NCBI GenBank assembly: GCA_050260675.1
Contig: JBLNCN010000012.1
Coordinates: 1-64,000 of the forward strand
Reading direction: 5' to 3'
Length of the DNA: 64,000 bases
Origin: JBBDIP01 sp050260675
GTDB taxonomy: Bacteria > Bacillota > Sulfobacillia > Fermentithermobacillales > Fermentithermobacillaceae
In this document: in pieces, positions 25,819 to 33,535 of the stretch
Layout: each line of letters begins with the position of its first letter
Numbering within the stretch: position 1 is the stretch's first letter
Notes under the pieces: model-generated
What the model saw: the letters and a program-made list of their open reading frames with translations, nothing else
What the model was told of the DNA's origin: nothing
Database searches by the model: none
Program-made: the position numbers and the translations under genes

Positions 25819-26346
25819 GTGGCTCACGGCGAAGAGGGACACAAGTGCGAGTGCTTTGAAGCGTACCGCGACATCGAGAAGGTGATCGACCGGCACGCAG
25901 GTGATCCTGGATCCCTTATCCAGGTGCTGCACTACGCGCAGGAACGTCTCGGGTACGTACCGAGGGACGTCCAGGTCAGGGTAGCTGAGAAACTGGGGGT
26001 ATCGCTTGCTGAGGTCTGCGGAGTCATCACGTTCTACTCGTTCTTCCGGGAGAGGCCCAGGGGCAAGTACACGGTCTCGTCCTGTCAGGGAACGGCGTGT
26101 TACGTGAGAGGAGCTCCCGAGGTCCTTGCGAGGCTGGAGCGTGAACTGGGCATCAAGGCCGGTGACAGCACGCCCGACGGGCTGTTCTCCATCGAGATCG
26201 TGAGATGTCTGGGCGCTTGCGGCTTGGCCCCGGTCATGACGGTGAACAAGGACACATACGGACGCGTGACCGAGGACAAGGTGCCCGCAATGCTTGCTAT
26301 GTACAAGGTGAAGAAGGACCAGGAAGAGCGGGTGGCCCAGAACTAG
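25819..26346 (+). CDS. hydC: NuoE/HydC-like [2Fe-2S] subunit
   Basis: About 175 residues. This is the thioredoxin-like subunit that passes electrons between NuoF/HydB flavin and the hydrogenase. The helical N-terminal part (LIQVLHYAQERLGYVPRDVQVRVAEKLGV) is followed by the [2Fe-2S] ligands SCQGTACY and CLGAC. HydC is the recognised partner of HydA and HydB in trimeric bifurcating hydrogenases. GGGAGG at 25801-25806 supports GTG 25819, although TTG 25783 is open upstream. A short His/Cys-containing N-terminus (HGEEGHKCECFEAY) precedes the usual domain. Confidence 0.9.
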   Translation: MAHGEEGHKCECFEAYRDIEKVIDRHAGDPGSLIQVLHYAQERLGYVPRDVQVRVAEKLGVSLAEVCGVITFYSFFRERPRGKYTVSSCQGTACYVRGAPEVLARLERELGIKAGDSTPDGLFSIEIVRCLGACGLAPVMTVNKDTYGRVTEDKVPAMLAMYKVKKDQEERVAQN

Positions 26347-26410
26347 CGCCCGCGTTCTCTTGGGATGTCTGACTATACGACGATGGCGACGGCGAGGAGG
26401 GGAAGCAACG

Positions 26411-26989
26411 ATGCTTGACATTTCGCTGCACCTGCTTGACCTCCTTCAGAATTGCGCTCACGCGGGCGCGACGCGGGTGGAAGTCCTGATCCGCGAGGAC
26501 GTTCAGGCCGACCTCCTGGAGGTTTCGGTCCGGGACAACGGACGCGGCATGGACCAAGAGGTGGTTAAGAAGGCGCTGGACCCGTTCTACTCGTCCTCCG
26601 ACAAGCGGGTAGGTCTCGGGCTTCCTTTTGTGGCCCAGGCTGCCGCTATGACGGGAGGGACGGTCCGGGTGGACTCAACGCCCGGCGAGGGAACGTCGGT
26701 GACAGCGACCTTCAAGCTTTCCCACGTCGATAGGCAGCCCCTCGGCGACCTCGCGGCGACAGCCGTATCGTTTCTCGCCGGTAGCCGAGGCATCGAGCTG
26801 TCAGTAACGTACCGCGGTCGCACCGGGCACCGGTTTGGCTTTGATACCGGAGTGGAATTCCCCCCTGCAAGAAGGGTGGACTTGGGCCAGATAGGGTTCC
26901 TTTGCGCGGTGGAAGAGAAACTGCGGGACGGGCTGGCGAAGGCCGGCTTTTCGCCCGACGGAGGAGGCATCGGAGTTGAAGTCGATTGA
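26411..26989 (+). CDS. Stand-alone HATPase (histidine-kinase-like ATP-binding) protein
   Basis: About 192 residues: an N-terminal GHKL ATPase fold with N box LLQNCAHAGAT, G1 DNGRGMD and G2 KRVGLGLPF, then a small C-terminal domain (residues ~115-192) of unknown fold. There is no dimerisation/phosphoacceptor histidine domain or sensor, so it is not a complete histidine kinase. Such proteins recur in clostridial [FeFe]-hydrogenase operons. GAGGAGGGGA upstream fixes ATG 26411. It overlaps the next gene by 14 bases. Together with the HATPase domain of the first operon gene it suggests an ATP-dependent signalling step. Confidence 0.83.
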   Translation: MLDISLHLLDLLQNCAHAGATRVEVLIREDVQADLLEVSVRDNGRGMDQEVVKKALDPFYSSSDKRVGLGLPFVAQAAAMTGGTVRVDSTPGEGTSVTATFKLSHVDRQPLGDLAATAVSFLAGSRGIELSVTYRGRTGHRFGFDTGVEFPPARRVDLGQIGFLCAVEEKLRDGLAKAGFSPDGGGIGVEVD

Positions 26990-27350
26990 GGACCTGGAGA
27001 GAGTCAGAGACGAGGCCAGGGAGGACATCAGGGTTCGTCAGGCTTCTGGATGTCCCAGAGTGGTGGTCGGAATGGGCACGTGCGGCATTGCTGCCGGGGC
27101 TCGCGAGACCATGCTCGCGGTCATCGACGAGCTGAAGAAGCGTCGCAAGATGGACGTCACCGTTTCCGAGACCGGCTGCATCGGGCTCTGCGTGAAGGAG
27201 CCTGTCCTTGAGGTCGAGATGCCGGGCCAGCAGAAGGTCGTCTACGGAAACGTGGACGCAGCAAAAGCGCGGCAGATAATCGGTTCTCACGTTGTGAACC
27301 GCCAGCCCGTAAAGGACTGGATCATAAACGTCCAGACGGACAAGGGTTAA
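26976..27350 (+). CDS. Thioredoxin-like [2Fe-2S] ferredoxin
   Basis: 124 residues. It has the fold of the C-terminal part of NuoE or the N-terminal part of NuoF: VVVGMGTCGIAAGA and SETGCIGLCVKEP hold three of the usual four [2Fe-2S] cysteines, and C27 (SGCPRVV) is the nearest candidate for the fourth. The first cysteine of the typical C-x4-C pair reads Gly-Met-Gly-Thr-Cys here, so cluster binding should be verified. The TTG start lies inside the preceding HATPase gene, with GGAGGA about ten bases upstream. It probably hands electrons to, or docks on, the NuoF-like subunit encoded next. Confidence 0.78.
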   Translation: MKSIEDLERVRDEAREDIRVRQASGCPRVVVGMGTCGIAAGARETMLAVIDELKKRRKMDVTVSETGCIGLCVKEPVLEVEMPGQQKVVYGNVDAAKARQIIGSHVVNRQPVKDWIINVQTDKG

Positions 27351-27368
27351 GGGGAGAGGAGTGGCCTA

Positions 27369-30300
27369 ATGGAGTTCTATCGCAGCCATATACTCGTCTG
27401 CTCCGGCACCGGATGCCACGCCTCGGGCAGTCTCCCTCTCAAGGATGCTTTGGAGAAGGAGATCGCTCGCGCGGGTCTCGACAAGGAGATCCGCGTAATC
27501 GAAACCGGGTGCTTCGGATTCTGCCGGTTCGGACCCAACATGATGATCTACCCCGAAGGGGTGTTCTACTGTGGGGTTCATCAGGAAGATGTCCAGGAAC
27601 TCGTCGAGGAGCACCTCGTCAAGGGCAGGGTCCTGGAGAGGCTCCTTTACAAGGAGCCTGAGACGCAGTCCTCGGTAGTCGACTTTGAGGACATCCCGTT
27701 CTTCAAGAAACAGACCAGGATCGTGCTGGAGAACTGCGGGATAATCAATCCCGAGTCCATCCGGGAATACATCGCCCGGGACGGCTACTTCGGCCTTGCC
27801 AAAGCGCTGAAGATGTCCCAGACCGAGGTCATCGAGGAGATCAAAAAGTCGGGACTAAGGGGCCGCGGGGGAGCAGGGTTCCCGACCGGCCTCAAGTGGG
27901 AACTCACGTACAAAGCCGCGGGCTCGCCAAAGTACATCGTGGTCAACGCTGACGAGGGCGATCCCGGAGCTTTCATGGATAGGTCCACAATCGAGGGAGA
28001 CCCCCACAGGATCCTGGAAGGCATGGCTATCGCGGGATATGCGGTAGGTGCGTCACACGGCTACATCTATGTCCGCGCCGAATACCCGCTGGCCGTCGAC
28101 CGTCTCTACAAGGCCATCGATCAGGCCAGAGAGATGAACCTACTGGGTACAAATATCCTCGGTTCGGGTTTCTCATTCGATATCGACCTCCGTCTTGGAG
28201 CCGGCGCTTTCGTATGCGGCGAGGAGACGGCGCTACTGAACTCCGTCATGGGTAGCCGCGGCGAACCTCGACCCAGGCCGCCGTTCCCCGCCAACTCAGG
28301 TCTCTGGGGCAAGCCCACCGTCATCAACAACGTTGAGACGATGGCCAACATCCCGGCAATCATGAGAAAGGGCGCGGAGTGGCACGCGGCGATGGGTACC
28401 GAGAAGTCCAAGGGTACCAAGGTGTTCGCTCTCGCCGGGAAGATCAACAACAACGGTCTTGCAGAAGTGCCGATGGGAACCACGATCGGGGAGATCGTCT
28501 ACGACATCGGCGGAGGGCTCTCAAGCGGCAAGAAGTTCAAGGCCGTGCAGACGGGCGGACCTTCAGGCGGATGCATTCCCGCCCAGTACCTGAACACCCC
28601 CGTTGACTATGAATCGCTCCTCCAATTGGGAACCTTCATGGGCTCGGGCGGTTTCATCGTCATGGACGAGGACACCTGCATGGTCGACCTCGCCAAGTTC
28701 TTCCTGGAGTTCGTTCAGTCCGAGTCTTGCGGCAAGTGCGCACCCTGCCGGATTGGCACCAAACAGATGCTAAACGTGCTAAAGCGCATCACCAGGGGCG
28801 AGGGCCGCGAAGGAGACATAGAACTCCTGCAGGAGATGGGTGAGGCCATCAAGCAGTCCGCTCTCTGCGGACTAGGCCAGGGTGCGCCGAACCCTGTGCT
28901 TTCCACCATCAAGTACTTCCGCGATGAGTATGAGGCCCACATACGTGACAAGAAGTGCCCGTCCTCGGTGTGTGCCGCGCTGTTCGACGCTCCGTGTCAG
29001 AACACGTGCCCGGCGAACGTGGACGTTCCGATCTACATCGATCTGGTGAGGCAGGGCCGCTACGCCGAGGCCTACGAGGAAATCATGCGCGAGAACCCGC
29101 TACCGGTGGTTTGCGGCAGGGTCTGCAACCACCCCTGCGAGTCGAGGTGCAGGCGCAACCAACTCGATCAGGCTTTGGCCATCAGGGATCTAAAACGGTT
29201 TGCCGCAGACTACGCATGCAGCTTGAACGGTTCCAGGCCCATGGCGGAGAGGAAGCCGGCTACCGGAAAGACGGTAGGTATCATCGGCGCCGGTCCCGCC
29301 GGACTCACAGCCGCCTACTACCTGGCTCTTCAAGGGCACGACGTCACGGTCTACGAGGCCTTGCCGGTAAAGGGCGGGATGCTCGCGGTGGGCATTCCAG
29401 AATACCGGCTGCCCAAAAAGCAGCTGCAGAAGGACCTTGAAGTCATCGAGCGGCTCGGCGTGCGCATCAAGACGGGCGTCAAAGTCGGCAAAGACGTCTC
29501 TTGGGAGACGCTTAAGTCCCAGCACGATGCTCTGTTCGTGGCAATAGGCGCGCACAAGGACCAAAGGCTCGGCATCCCGGGCGAGGACCTTGCGGGAGTC
29601 ATTCCCGGCGTGACCTTCCTACGCGACATAGCGCTCGGCAAGGCCGCCGATGTTTCAGGCAAGAAGGTTATCGTGGTTGGAGGCGGCAACGTGGCAATGG
29701 ACGCCGCCAGGTCAGCCAAGAGGCTGGGAGCCCAGTCGGTTACGGTAGTCTACCGGCGCAAGAAGGAAGACATGCCCGCTCAGGCCGAGGAGATTGAGGC
29801 CGCGGAAGAGGAAGGCATTACGATCCTGCCAATGGTCAATCCCAGCGGAGTCAAGGGAACGGGTAGCGTTACCGCCGTCACTTGTGTACGCATGAAGGCC
29901 GGCGAGTTCGACGCCTCCGGCCGGCGACGGACCTCTCCGGTTGAAGGCAGCGAGTTTGACATCCGGTGCGACCTCTTCATCCCCGCTATCGGCCAGGTCA
30001 GCGACACCGAGCCGTTTGCCGGGAACGGTCTGGAGATAGTCCGAAACACCTTCAAGGCCGATCCCAGGTCGCTGTCTACCGGCGAGAATGGCGTGTTCGC
30101 AGGAGGAGACTGCGTCTCCGGTCCCGCCACAGTGGTAGAAGCCATTGCGGCCGGCAAGACCGCCGCGGCTTCGATCGACAGGTACCTCGGCGGCGATGGA
30201 CTCGTCGTGCCGCCTCTCAAGCATGAACGCAAGCTTTCGGCGCCGGTCAACGAGGAGAAGATGCAGAGGACCCACCCGAAGATGGCTACGATGGGCGCCC

Positions 30301-30395
30301 GCCTCGGGTCGTTCGCCGAAGTTGAACTCGGATTTGACGAGAAGTCGGCTCAGCGCGAAGCCTCACGGTGTCTGCGCTGCGACGTGAAAGGATAG
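27369..30395 (+). CDS. hydB: NuoF/HydB-GltD fusion: NAD(P)-linked flavoprotein subunit of the hydrogenase
   Basis: 1008 residues, against ~600 for ordinary HydB. Residues 1-100: thioredoxin-like [2Fe-2S] domain (CSGTGCHASG, TGCFGFC). Residues ~120-510: NuoF core with FMN/NADH loop GRGGAGFPTG (~165), NADEGDPGAF, SLBB part and the [4Fe-4S] site CGKCAPCRIG (Cys ~453/456/459). From ~540 the usual C-terminal ferredoxin domain is replaced by a complete GltD/NfnB-like module: cysteines around CQNTCPANVDVP and CGRVCNHPCESRC, FAD motif IIGAGPAGLTAAYY (~636), a second dinucleotide motif VVGGGNVAMDAARSA (~766), and the RCLRCDVKG end. The predicted enzyme could exchange electrons among NAD, NADP, ferredoxin and H2; nucleotide choice is inference. 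Confidence 0.92.
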   Translation: MEFYRSHILVCSGTGCHASGSLPLKDALEKEIARAGLDKEIRVIETGCFGFCRFGPNMMIYPEGVFYCGVHQEDVQELVEEHLVKGRVLERLLYKEPETQSSVVDFEDIPFFKKQTRIVLENCGIINPESIREYIARDGYFGLAKALKMSQTEVIEEIKKSGLRGRGGAGFPTGLKWELTYKAAGSPKYIVVNADEGDPGAFMDRSTIEGDPHRILEGMAIAGYAVGASHGYIYVRAEYPLAVDRLYKAIDQAREMNLLGTNILGSGFSFDIDLRLGAGAFVCGEETALLNSVMGSRGEPRPRPPFPANSGLWGKPTVINNVETMANIPAIMRKGAEWHAAMGTEKSKGTKVFALAGKINNNGLAEVPMGTTIGEIVYDIGGGLSSGKKFKAVQTGGPSGGCIPAQYLNTPVDYESLLQLGTFMGSGGFIVMDEDTCMVDLAKFFLEFVQSESCGKCAPCRIGTKQMLNVLKRITRGEGREGDIELLQEMGEAIKQSALCGLGQGAPNPVLSTIKYFRDEYEAHIRDKKCPSSVCAALFDAPCQNTCPANVDVPIYIDLVRQGRYAEAYEEIMRENPLPVVCGRVCNHPCESRCRRNQLDQALAIRDLKRFAADYACSLNGSRPMAERKPATGKTVGIIGAGPAGLTAAYYLALQGHDVTVYEALPVKGGMLAVGIPEYRLPKKQLQKDLEVIERLGVRIKTGVKVGKDVSWETLKSQHDALFVAIGAHKDQRLGIPGEDLAGVIPGVTFLRDIALGKAADVSGKKVIVVGGGNVAMDAARSAKRLGAQSVTVVYRRKKEDMPAQAEEIEAAEEEGITILPMVNPSGVKGTGSVTAVTCVRMKAGEFDASGRRRTSPVEGSEFDIRCDLFIPAIGQVSDTEPFAGNGLEIVRNTFKADPRSLSTGENGVFAGGDCVSGPATVVEAIAAGKTAAASIDRYLGGDGLVVPPLKHERKLSAPVNEEKMQRTHPKMATMGARLGSFAEVELGFDEKSAQREASRCLRCDVKG

Positions 30396-30406
30396 GTGGC
30401 GATTCC

Positions 30407-32206
30407 ATGGCCGACGTAACTCTCACAATCGACGGAAAGAACGTGACTGTACCGGAAGGCACCTCCATCCTGGAAGCTGCCAAGACCGTCGGGGTTGACA
30501 TACCTTCCCTCTGCTACCTGAAGGACCTGAACGTGATCGGGTCCTGCCGCGTCTGCGTGGTCGAAGTCGAGAGGGCCAAGTCGCTGCAGGCGGCCTGCGT
30601 AACCCCGGTAGTGCCGGGCATGGTGGTCCACACCAATACGCCGAAGGTCAGGGCGTCCCGCAGGATGACGGTGGAGCTGATCCTGTCAGACCATCCGTAC
30701 GAGTGCCCGACCTGTCCCCGCAACCTGAACTGCGAGCTGCAGTCTCTCGCAGAGCGCCTGGGCATCCGCGAGGTAAGGTTCGAAGGAATCAGAGAAGAGA
30801 AACCGCTGGATATGTCCACGCCCGGCATCGTCCGCGACGCCAACAAATGCATACTGTGCAGGCGCTGCGCCGCAGTCTGCTCCAAGATTCAGGGAGTTGA
30901 CGCCATCGGACCGATCGGGCGGGGGATGGAGACCATCATCGGTCCCGCGTGGGGCGAGTCTATGGCGGAAAGCCCATGCGTGCAGTGCGGGCAGTGTACG
31001 CTGGTCTGTCCGGTCGGAGCACTCTACGAAAGGGACTACACGAACGACGTCTGGAAGGCGCTTCAGGACCCCACCAAGCACGTGGTAGTGCAGACGGCCC
31101 CCGCAACTAGGGTCGCCATCGGCGAGCCGTTCGGTTTGGAGCCGGGAAGCATCAGCACCGGCAAGATGGTAGCAGCGCTGCGTAGCCTCGGCTTCGACAA
31201 GGTGTTCGATACCGACTTCACGGCCGACCTCACCATCATGGAAGAGGGCTCCGAGCTGCTGCAGAGGATCAAGGAGGGCGGGACCCTTCCCCTAATCACC
31301 TCCTGCAGCCCGGGGTGGATCAAGTACATGGAGGAGTTCTATCCGGATCTATCGGACCATGTCTCGACGTGCAAGTCGCCCCAGCAGATGTTCGGTGCCC
31401 TCGCCAAGACGTACTACGCCGAAAAGATGGGCATAGATCCTGCCAACATCGTCTCGGTCTCGATAATGCCGTGCACTGCCAAGAAGTTCGAGTGCCAGCG
31501 TCCTGAGATGAACTCGTCCGGCTTCCAGGACGTTGACTATGTCCTTACGGTCCGGGAACTCGCCCGGATGATCAAGGAATCGGGACTTGACTTCAAGAGC
31601 TTGCCCGAGGAGGAGTACGATGCCCCTCTCGGGATATCTACAGGCGCCGGCGTGATCTTTGGGGCTACCGGTGGAGTGATGGAGGCGGCCCTGCGTACCG
31701 CCTATGAGCTGTACACCGGAAAGCCTCTCGACAAGATCGACTTCGAGCCGGTCAGAGGCCTAACTGGACTGAAGACCGCGACGGTAGATGCTGACGGCAC
31801 GAAGCTCAGAGTCGCCGTTGCCCACACGCTGGCCAATGCCCGGCTCCTCCTTGATAAGGTGAAGTCAGGTGAAGAGCAGTACCACTTCATCGAGATCATG
31901 ACTTGTCCCGGAGGTTGCATCGGTGGCGGAGGGCAGCCGATACCCACCGATACCGAGATCCGCCAAAAGAGGATTGACGCGATCTACGAAGTTGACCGCG
32001 ACATGCCGCTGCGAAAATCCCATGAGAATCCGGCCGTCCAGGAGCTGTACCGGACCTATCTGGGGAAGCCGCTGGGGCACAAGTCCCATCACCTGCTTCA
32101 CACCACTTACAGGTGGAGATCGAAGCACGGCACAATGGTGCAGAAGGGCGACCAGGGAGTCTGGGCTCTCGATAAGGTCGCTGCACCTGGCGGAGAACCT
32201 AGGTAG
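30407..32206 (+). CDS. hydA: [FeFe] hydrogenase catalytic subunit HydA
   Basis: About 599 residues, modular like the M3 type. A NuoG-like [2Fe-2S] domain (C36, C47, C50, C64), a His-ligated [4Fe-4S] cluster (H96, C100, C103, C109), and two [4Fe-4S] motifs (C148-C158, C191-C201) lead to the H-cluster domain. The H-cluster motifs are TSCSPGW (C300), MPCTAKKFE (C355) and EIMTCPGGCIGGGGQ (C500, C504). The enzyme makes or uses H2 and, with the NuoE- and NuoF-like subunits, should bifurcate electrons between ferredoxin and NAD(P)H. ATG 30407 has AGGTGG six bases before it. Its 3' end is echoed in the next gene. The maturases HydEFG are not in this window. Confidence 0.96.
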   Translation: MADVTLTIDGKNVTVPEGTSILEAAKTVGVDIPSLCYLKDLNVIGSCRVCVVEVERAKSLQAACVTPVVPGMVVHTNTPKVRASRRMTVELILSDHPYECPTCPRNLNCELQSLAERLGIREVRFEGIREEKPLDMSTPGIVRDANKCILCRRCAAVCSKIQGVDAIGPIGRGMETIIGPAWGESMAESPCVQCGQCTLVCPVGALYERDYTNDVWKALQDPTKHVVVQTAPATRVAIGEPFGLEPGSISTGKMVAALRSLGFDKVFDTDFTADLTIMEEGSELLQRIKEGGTLPLITSCSPGWIKYMEEFYPDLSDHVSTCKSPQQMFGALAKTYYAEKMGIDPANIVSVSIMPCTAKKFECQRPEMNSSGFQDVDYVLTVRELARMIKESGLDFKSLPEEEYDAPLGISTGAGVIFGATGGVMEAALRTAYELYTGKPLDKIDFEPVRGLTGLKTATVDADGTKLRVAVAHTLANARLLLDKVKSGEEQYHFIEIMTCPGGCIGGGGQPIPTDTEIRQKRIDAIYEVDRDMPLRKSHENPAVQELYRTYLGKPLGHKSHHLLHTTYRWRSKHGTMVQKGDQGVWALDKVAAPGGEPR

Positions 32207-32233
32207 CCCTACGCCAGTCCTCCGCCGCTTGAG

Positions 32234-32260
32234 GGCGGCCCCTTACCAGGGGCCGCCTTT
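32234..32260 (+). terminator. Terminator of the hydrogenase operon
   Basis: GGCGGCCCC (32234-32242) pairs perfectly with GGGGCCGCC (32249-32257) around TTACCA, followed by TTT. It belongs to the segment shared with the end of the following gene. Confidence 0.8.
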
Positions 32261-32389
32261 GCTTGCTCCGCTGGTTTGTGTTGTATACTGGAGCGAGGGC
32301 GTCAGTTGGCAAGTCCGGCCGACAGCCCACCTGCAGCGACTGCTCGCGAGGCATGATTCGTGCAGTTCGAAGAGTTGGGGGGAAGATTG

Positions 32390-33367
32390 GTGACAGCAAA
32401 GCGTTCGGCCGGTTTCCTTTTCCTGGCCGCCACCTGTGGGCTCTTGTTCTATTACGCGATGTCGGGAGCTGCAAGCGCATCTGGGCCTGTTCCGGCCGTT
32501 GTCATTGTAGTCGCACTCTTGGCGTTGGTATACGGCGTTTACCTTGAGAAAGGAGCCATCACAGCTCCCGGCAAGGGACCGTTGTTCCCAGTGAAGGACC
32601 TGTATCTGTTCATTTCGGTTGTGGCGGGCGCGGTTGCTTCGTACTGGCTCAGCGTGAACTTGAAACTTGGCGCGGTAGTCGGCGCAGCGCTCGTGGGCTT
32701 GCTGGCGGGCGTTCTTATCCCCGCCTACGGGGTTCCGATCTACTGCGGAAGCTTTGTCGGCCAGGCGTCGCCGAAGGTCTTTGATGGTAATGAGGTGCTG
32801 CTCGCCGCAATAGTCGCAGGTGTCGTCTATGTACTTGCGCAGGACGTGTTCAACGGTTTTGGCGGTAAGCTCGGGACTATCGCCTACGCGGGAGGCATCC
32901 TTTCTGCCCTGTTCGGCGGCAAGGCCCTCCTCTCCTCACAAGTGCCGGGTTGGGACGTGGGGCAGCAGATAGTCCTCACCTCGGTGATCGCGGCAGTGGT
33001 TACCTATCAAGTGAACGTGAAGCTTGGGAAGGGTGCGGTCGTGGCTTCCGCATTGGTGAGCCTTGTAGGGGGGCTGGTCCTTCCGACCGCCTTTCAGACG
33101 ACAGGCGCAACTCTGGCGACGGTCTGCATGTGCGCGTCCTTTGCCGGGATGTCGGCCAGGACACGGATCGCCAATGAGGCGCTGATGGCGGCCGCCGGAG
33201 TCATAGTTGGCCTAGTGTTTATGTACGGCTTGCCGTACCTCGGCGGTGTAGGCGGCAAACTTGGGACAACGGCTTTCGGATCGGTTATAGCGGTTAATGC
33301 CTTAGCAAAGGCAGCCCAGAGTCTTGGCTCAAAAGCACTCAGAGCACCGGGCGGGGAAGTTAGGTAG
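32390..33367 (+). CDS. Membrane protein with two similar halves, unknown function
   Basis: About 325 residues with nine to ten hydrophobic helices, not recognised. The stretch from VNLKLGAVVGAALVGLLAG to FGGKLGTIAYAGG (~residues 85-180) reappears as VNVKLGKGAVVASALVSLVGG to VGGKLGTTAFGS (~205-305), so the protein arose by internal duplication, as in many channels and carriers. TTG 32387 or GTG 32390 follow GGGGGGA closely; GTG 32390 is chosen, though GTG 32360 is open upstream. It lies after the hydrogenase terminator, and its C-terminal residues and terminator copy those of hydA. A transport role is only a guess. Confidence 0.75.
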   Translation: MTAKRSAGFLFLAATCGLLFYYAMSGAASASGPVPAVVIVVALLALVYGVYLEKGAITAPGKGPLFPVKDLYLFISVVAGAVASYWLSVNLKLGAVVGAALVGLLAGVLIPAYGVPIYCGSFVGQASPKVFDGNEVLLAAIVAGVVYVLAQDVFNGFGGKLGTIAYAGGILSALFGGKALLSSQVPGWDVGQQIVLTSVIAAVVTYQVNVKLGKGAVVASALVSLVGGLVLPTAFQTTGATLATVCMCASFAGMSARTRIANEALMAAAGVIVGLVFMYGLPYLGGVGGKLGTTAFGSVIAVNALAKAAQSLGSKALRAPGGEVR

Positions 33368-33394
33368 CAGTAACGCCAGTCCTCCGCCATCGTA

Positions 33395-33420
33395 GGCGGC
33401 CTCCTTATGGGGGGGCCGCC
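33395..33420 (+). terminator. Terminator after the duplicated-half membrane gene
   Basis: GGCGGCC (33395-33401) pairs with GGCCGCC (33414-33420), extendable by three weaker pairs. The preceding 20 bases and the gene end are nearly the same as at the hydA terminator. Confidence 0.7.
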
Positions 33421-33535
33421 TTCAGTATCATCCATGCCGGGCGCAGTTGACCTAGGTTGGCCGCGGAGCGAAGGAACTTCTCTGAGACCGCAGAAGTCTG
33501 AGTAGATGGTAGTCTCCTGCCGGGAGTGGGAATAT

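Noticed and set aside
24982..26421. Long 479-codon minus-strand frame
   Set aside because: Antisense across three genes of the hydrogenase operon; composition is that of a shadow frame.
30407..32206. HydA as an inactive hydrogenase because of the serine in TSCSPGW
   Set aside because: All other cluster and H-cluster motifs are intact and variation at this position is, as I recall, part of the accepted family pattern.
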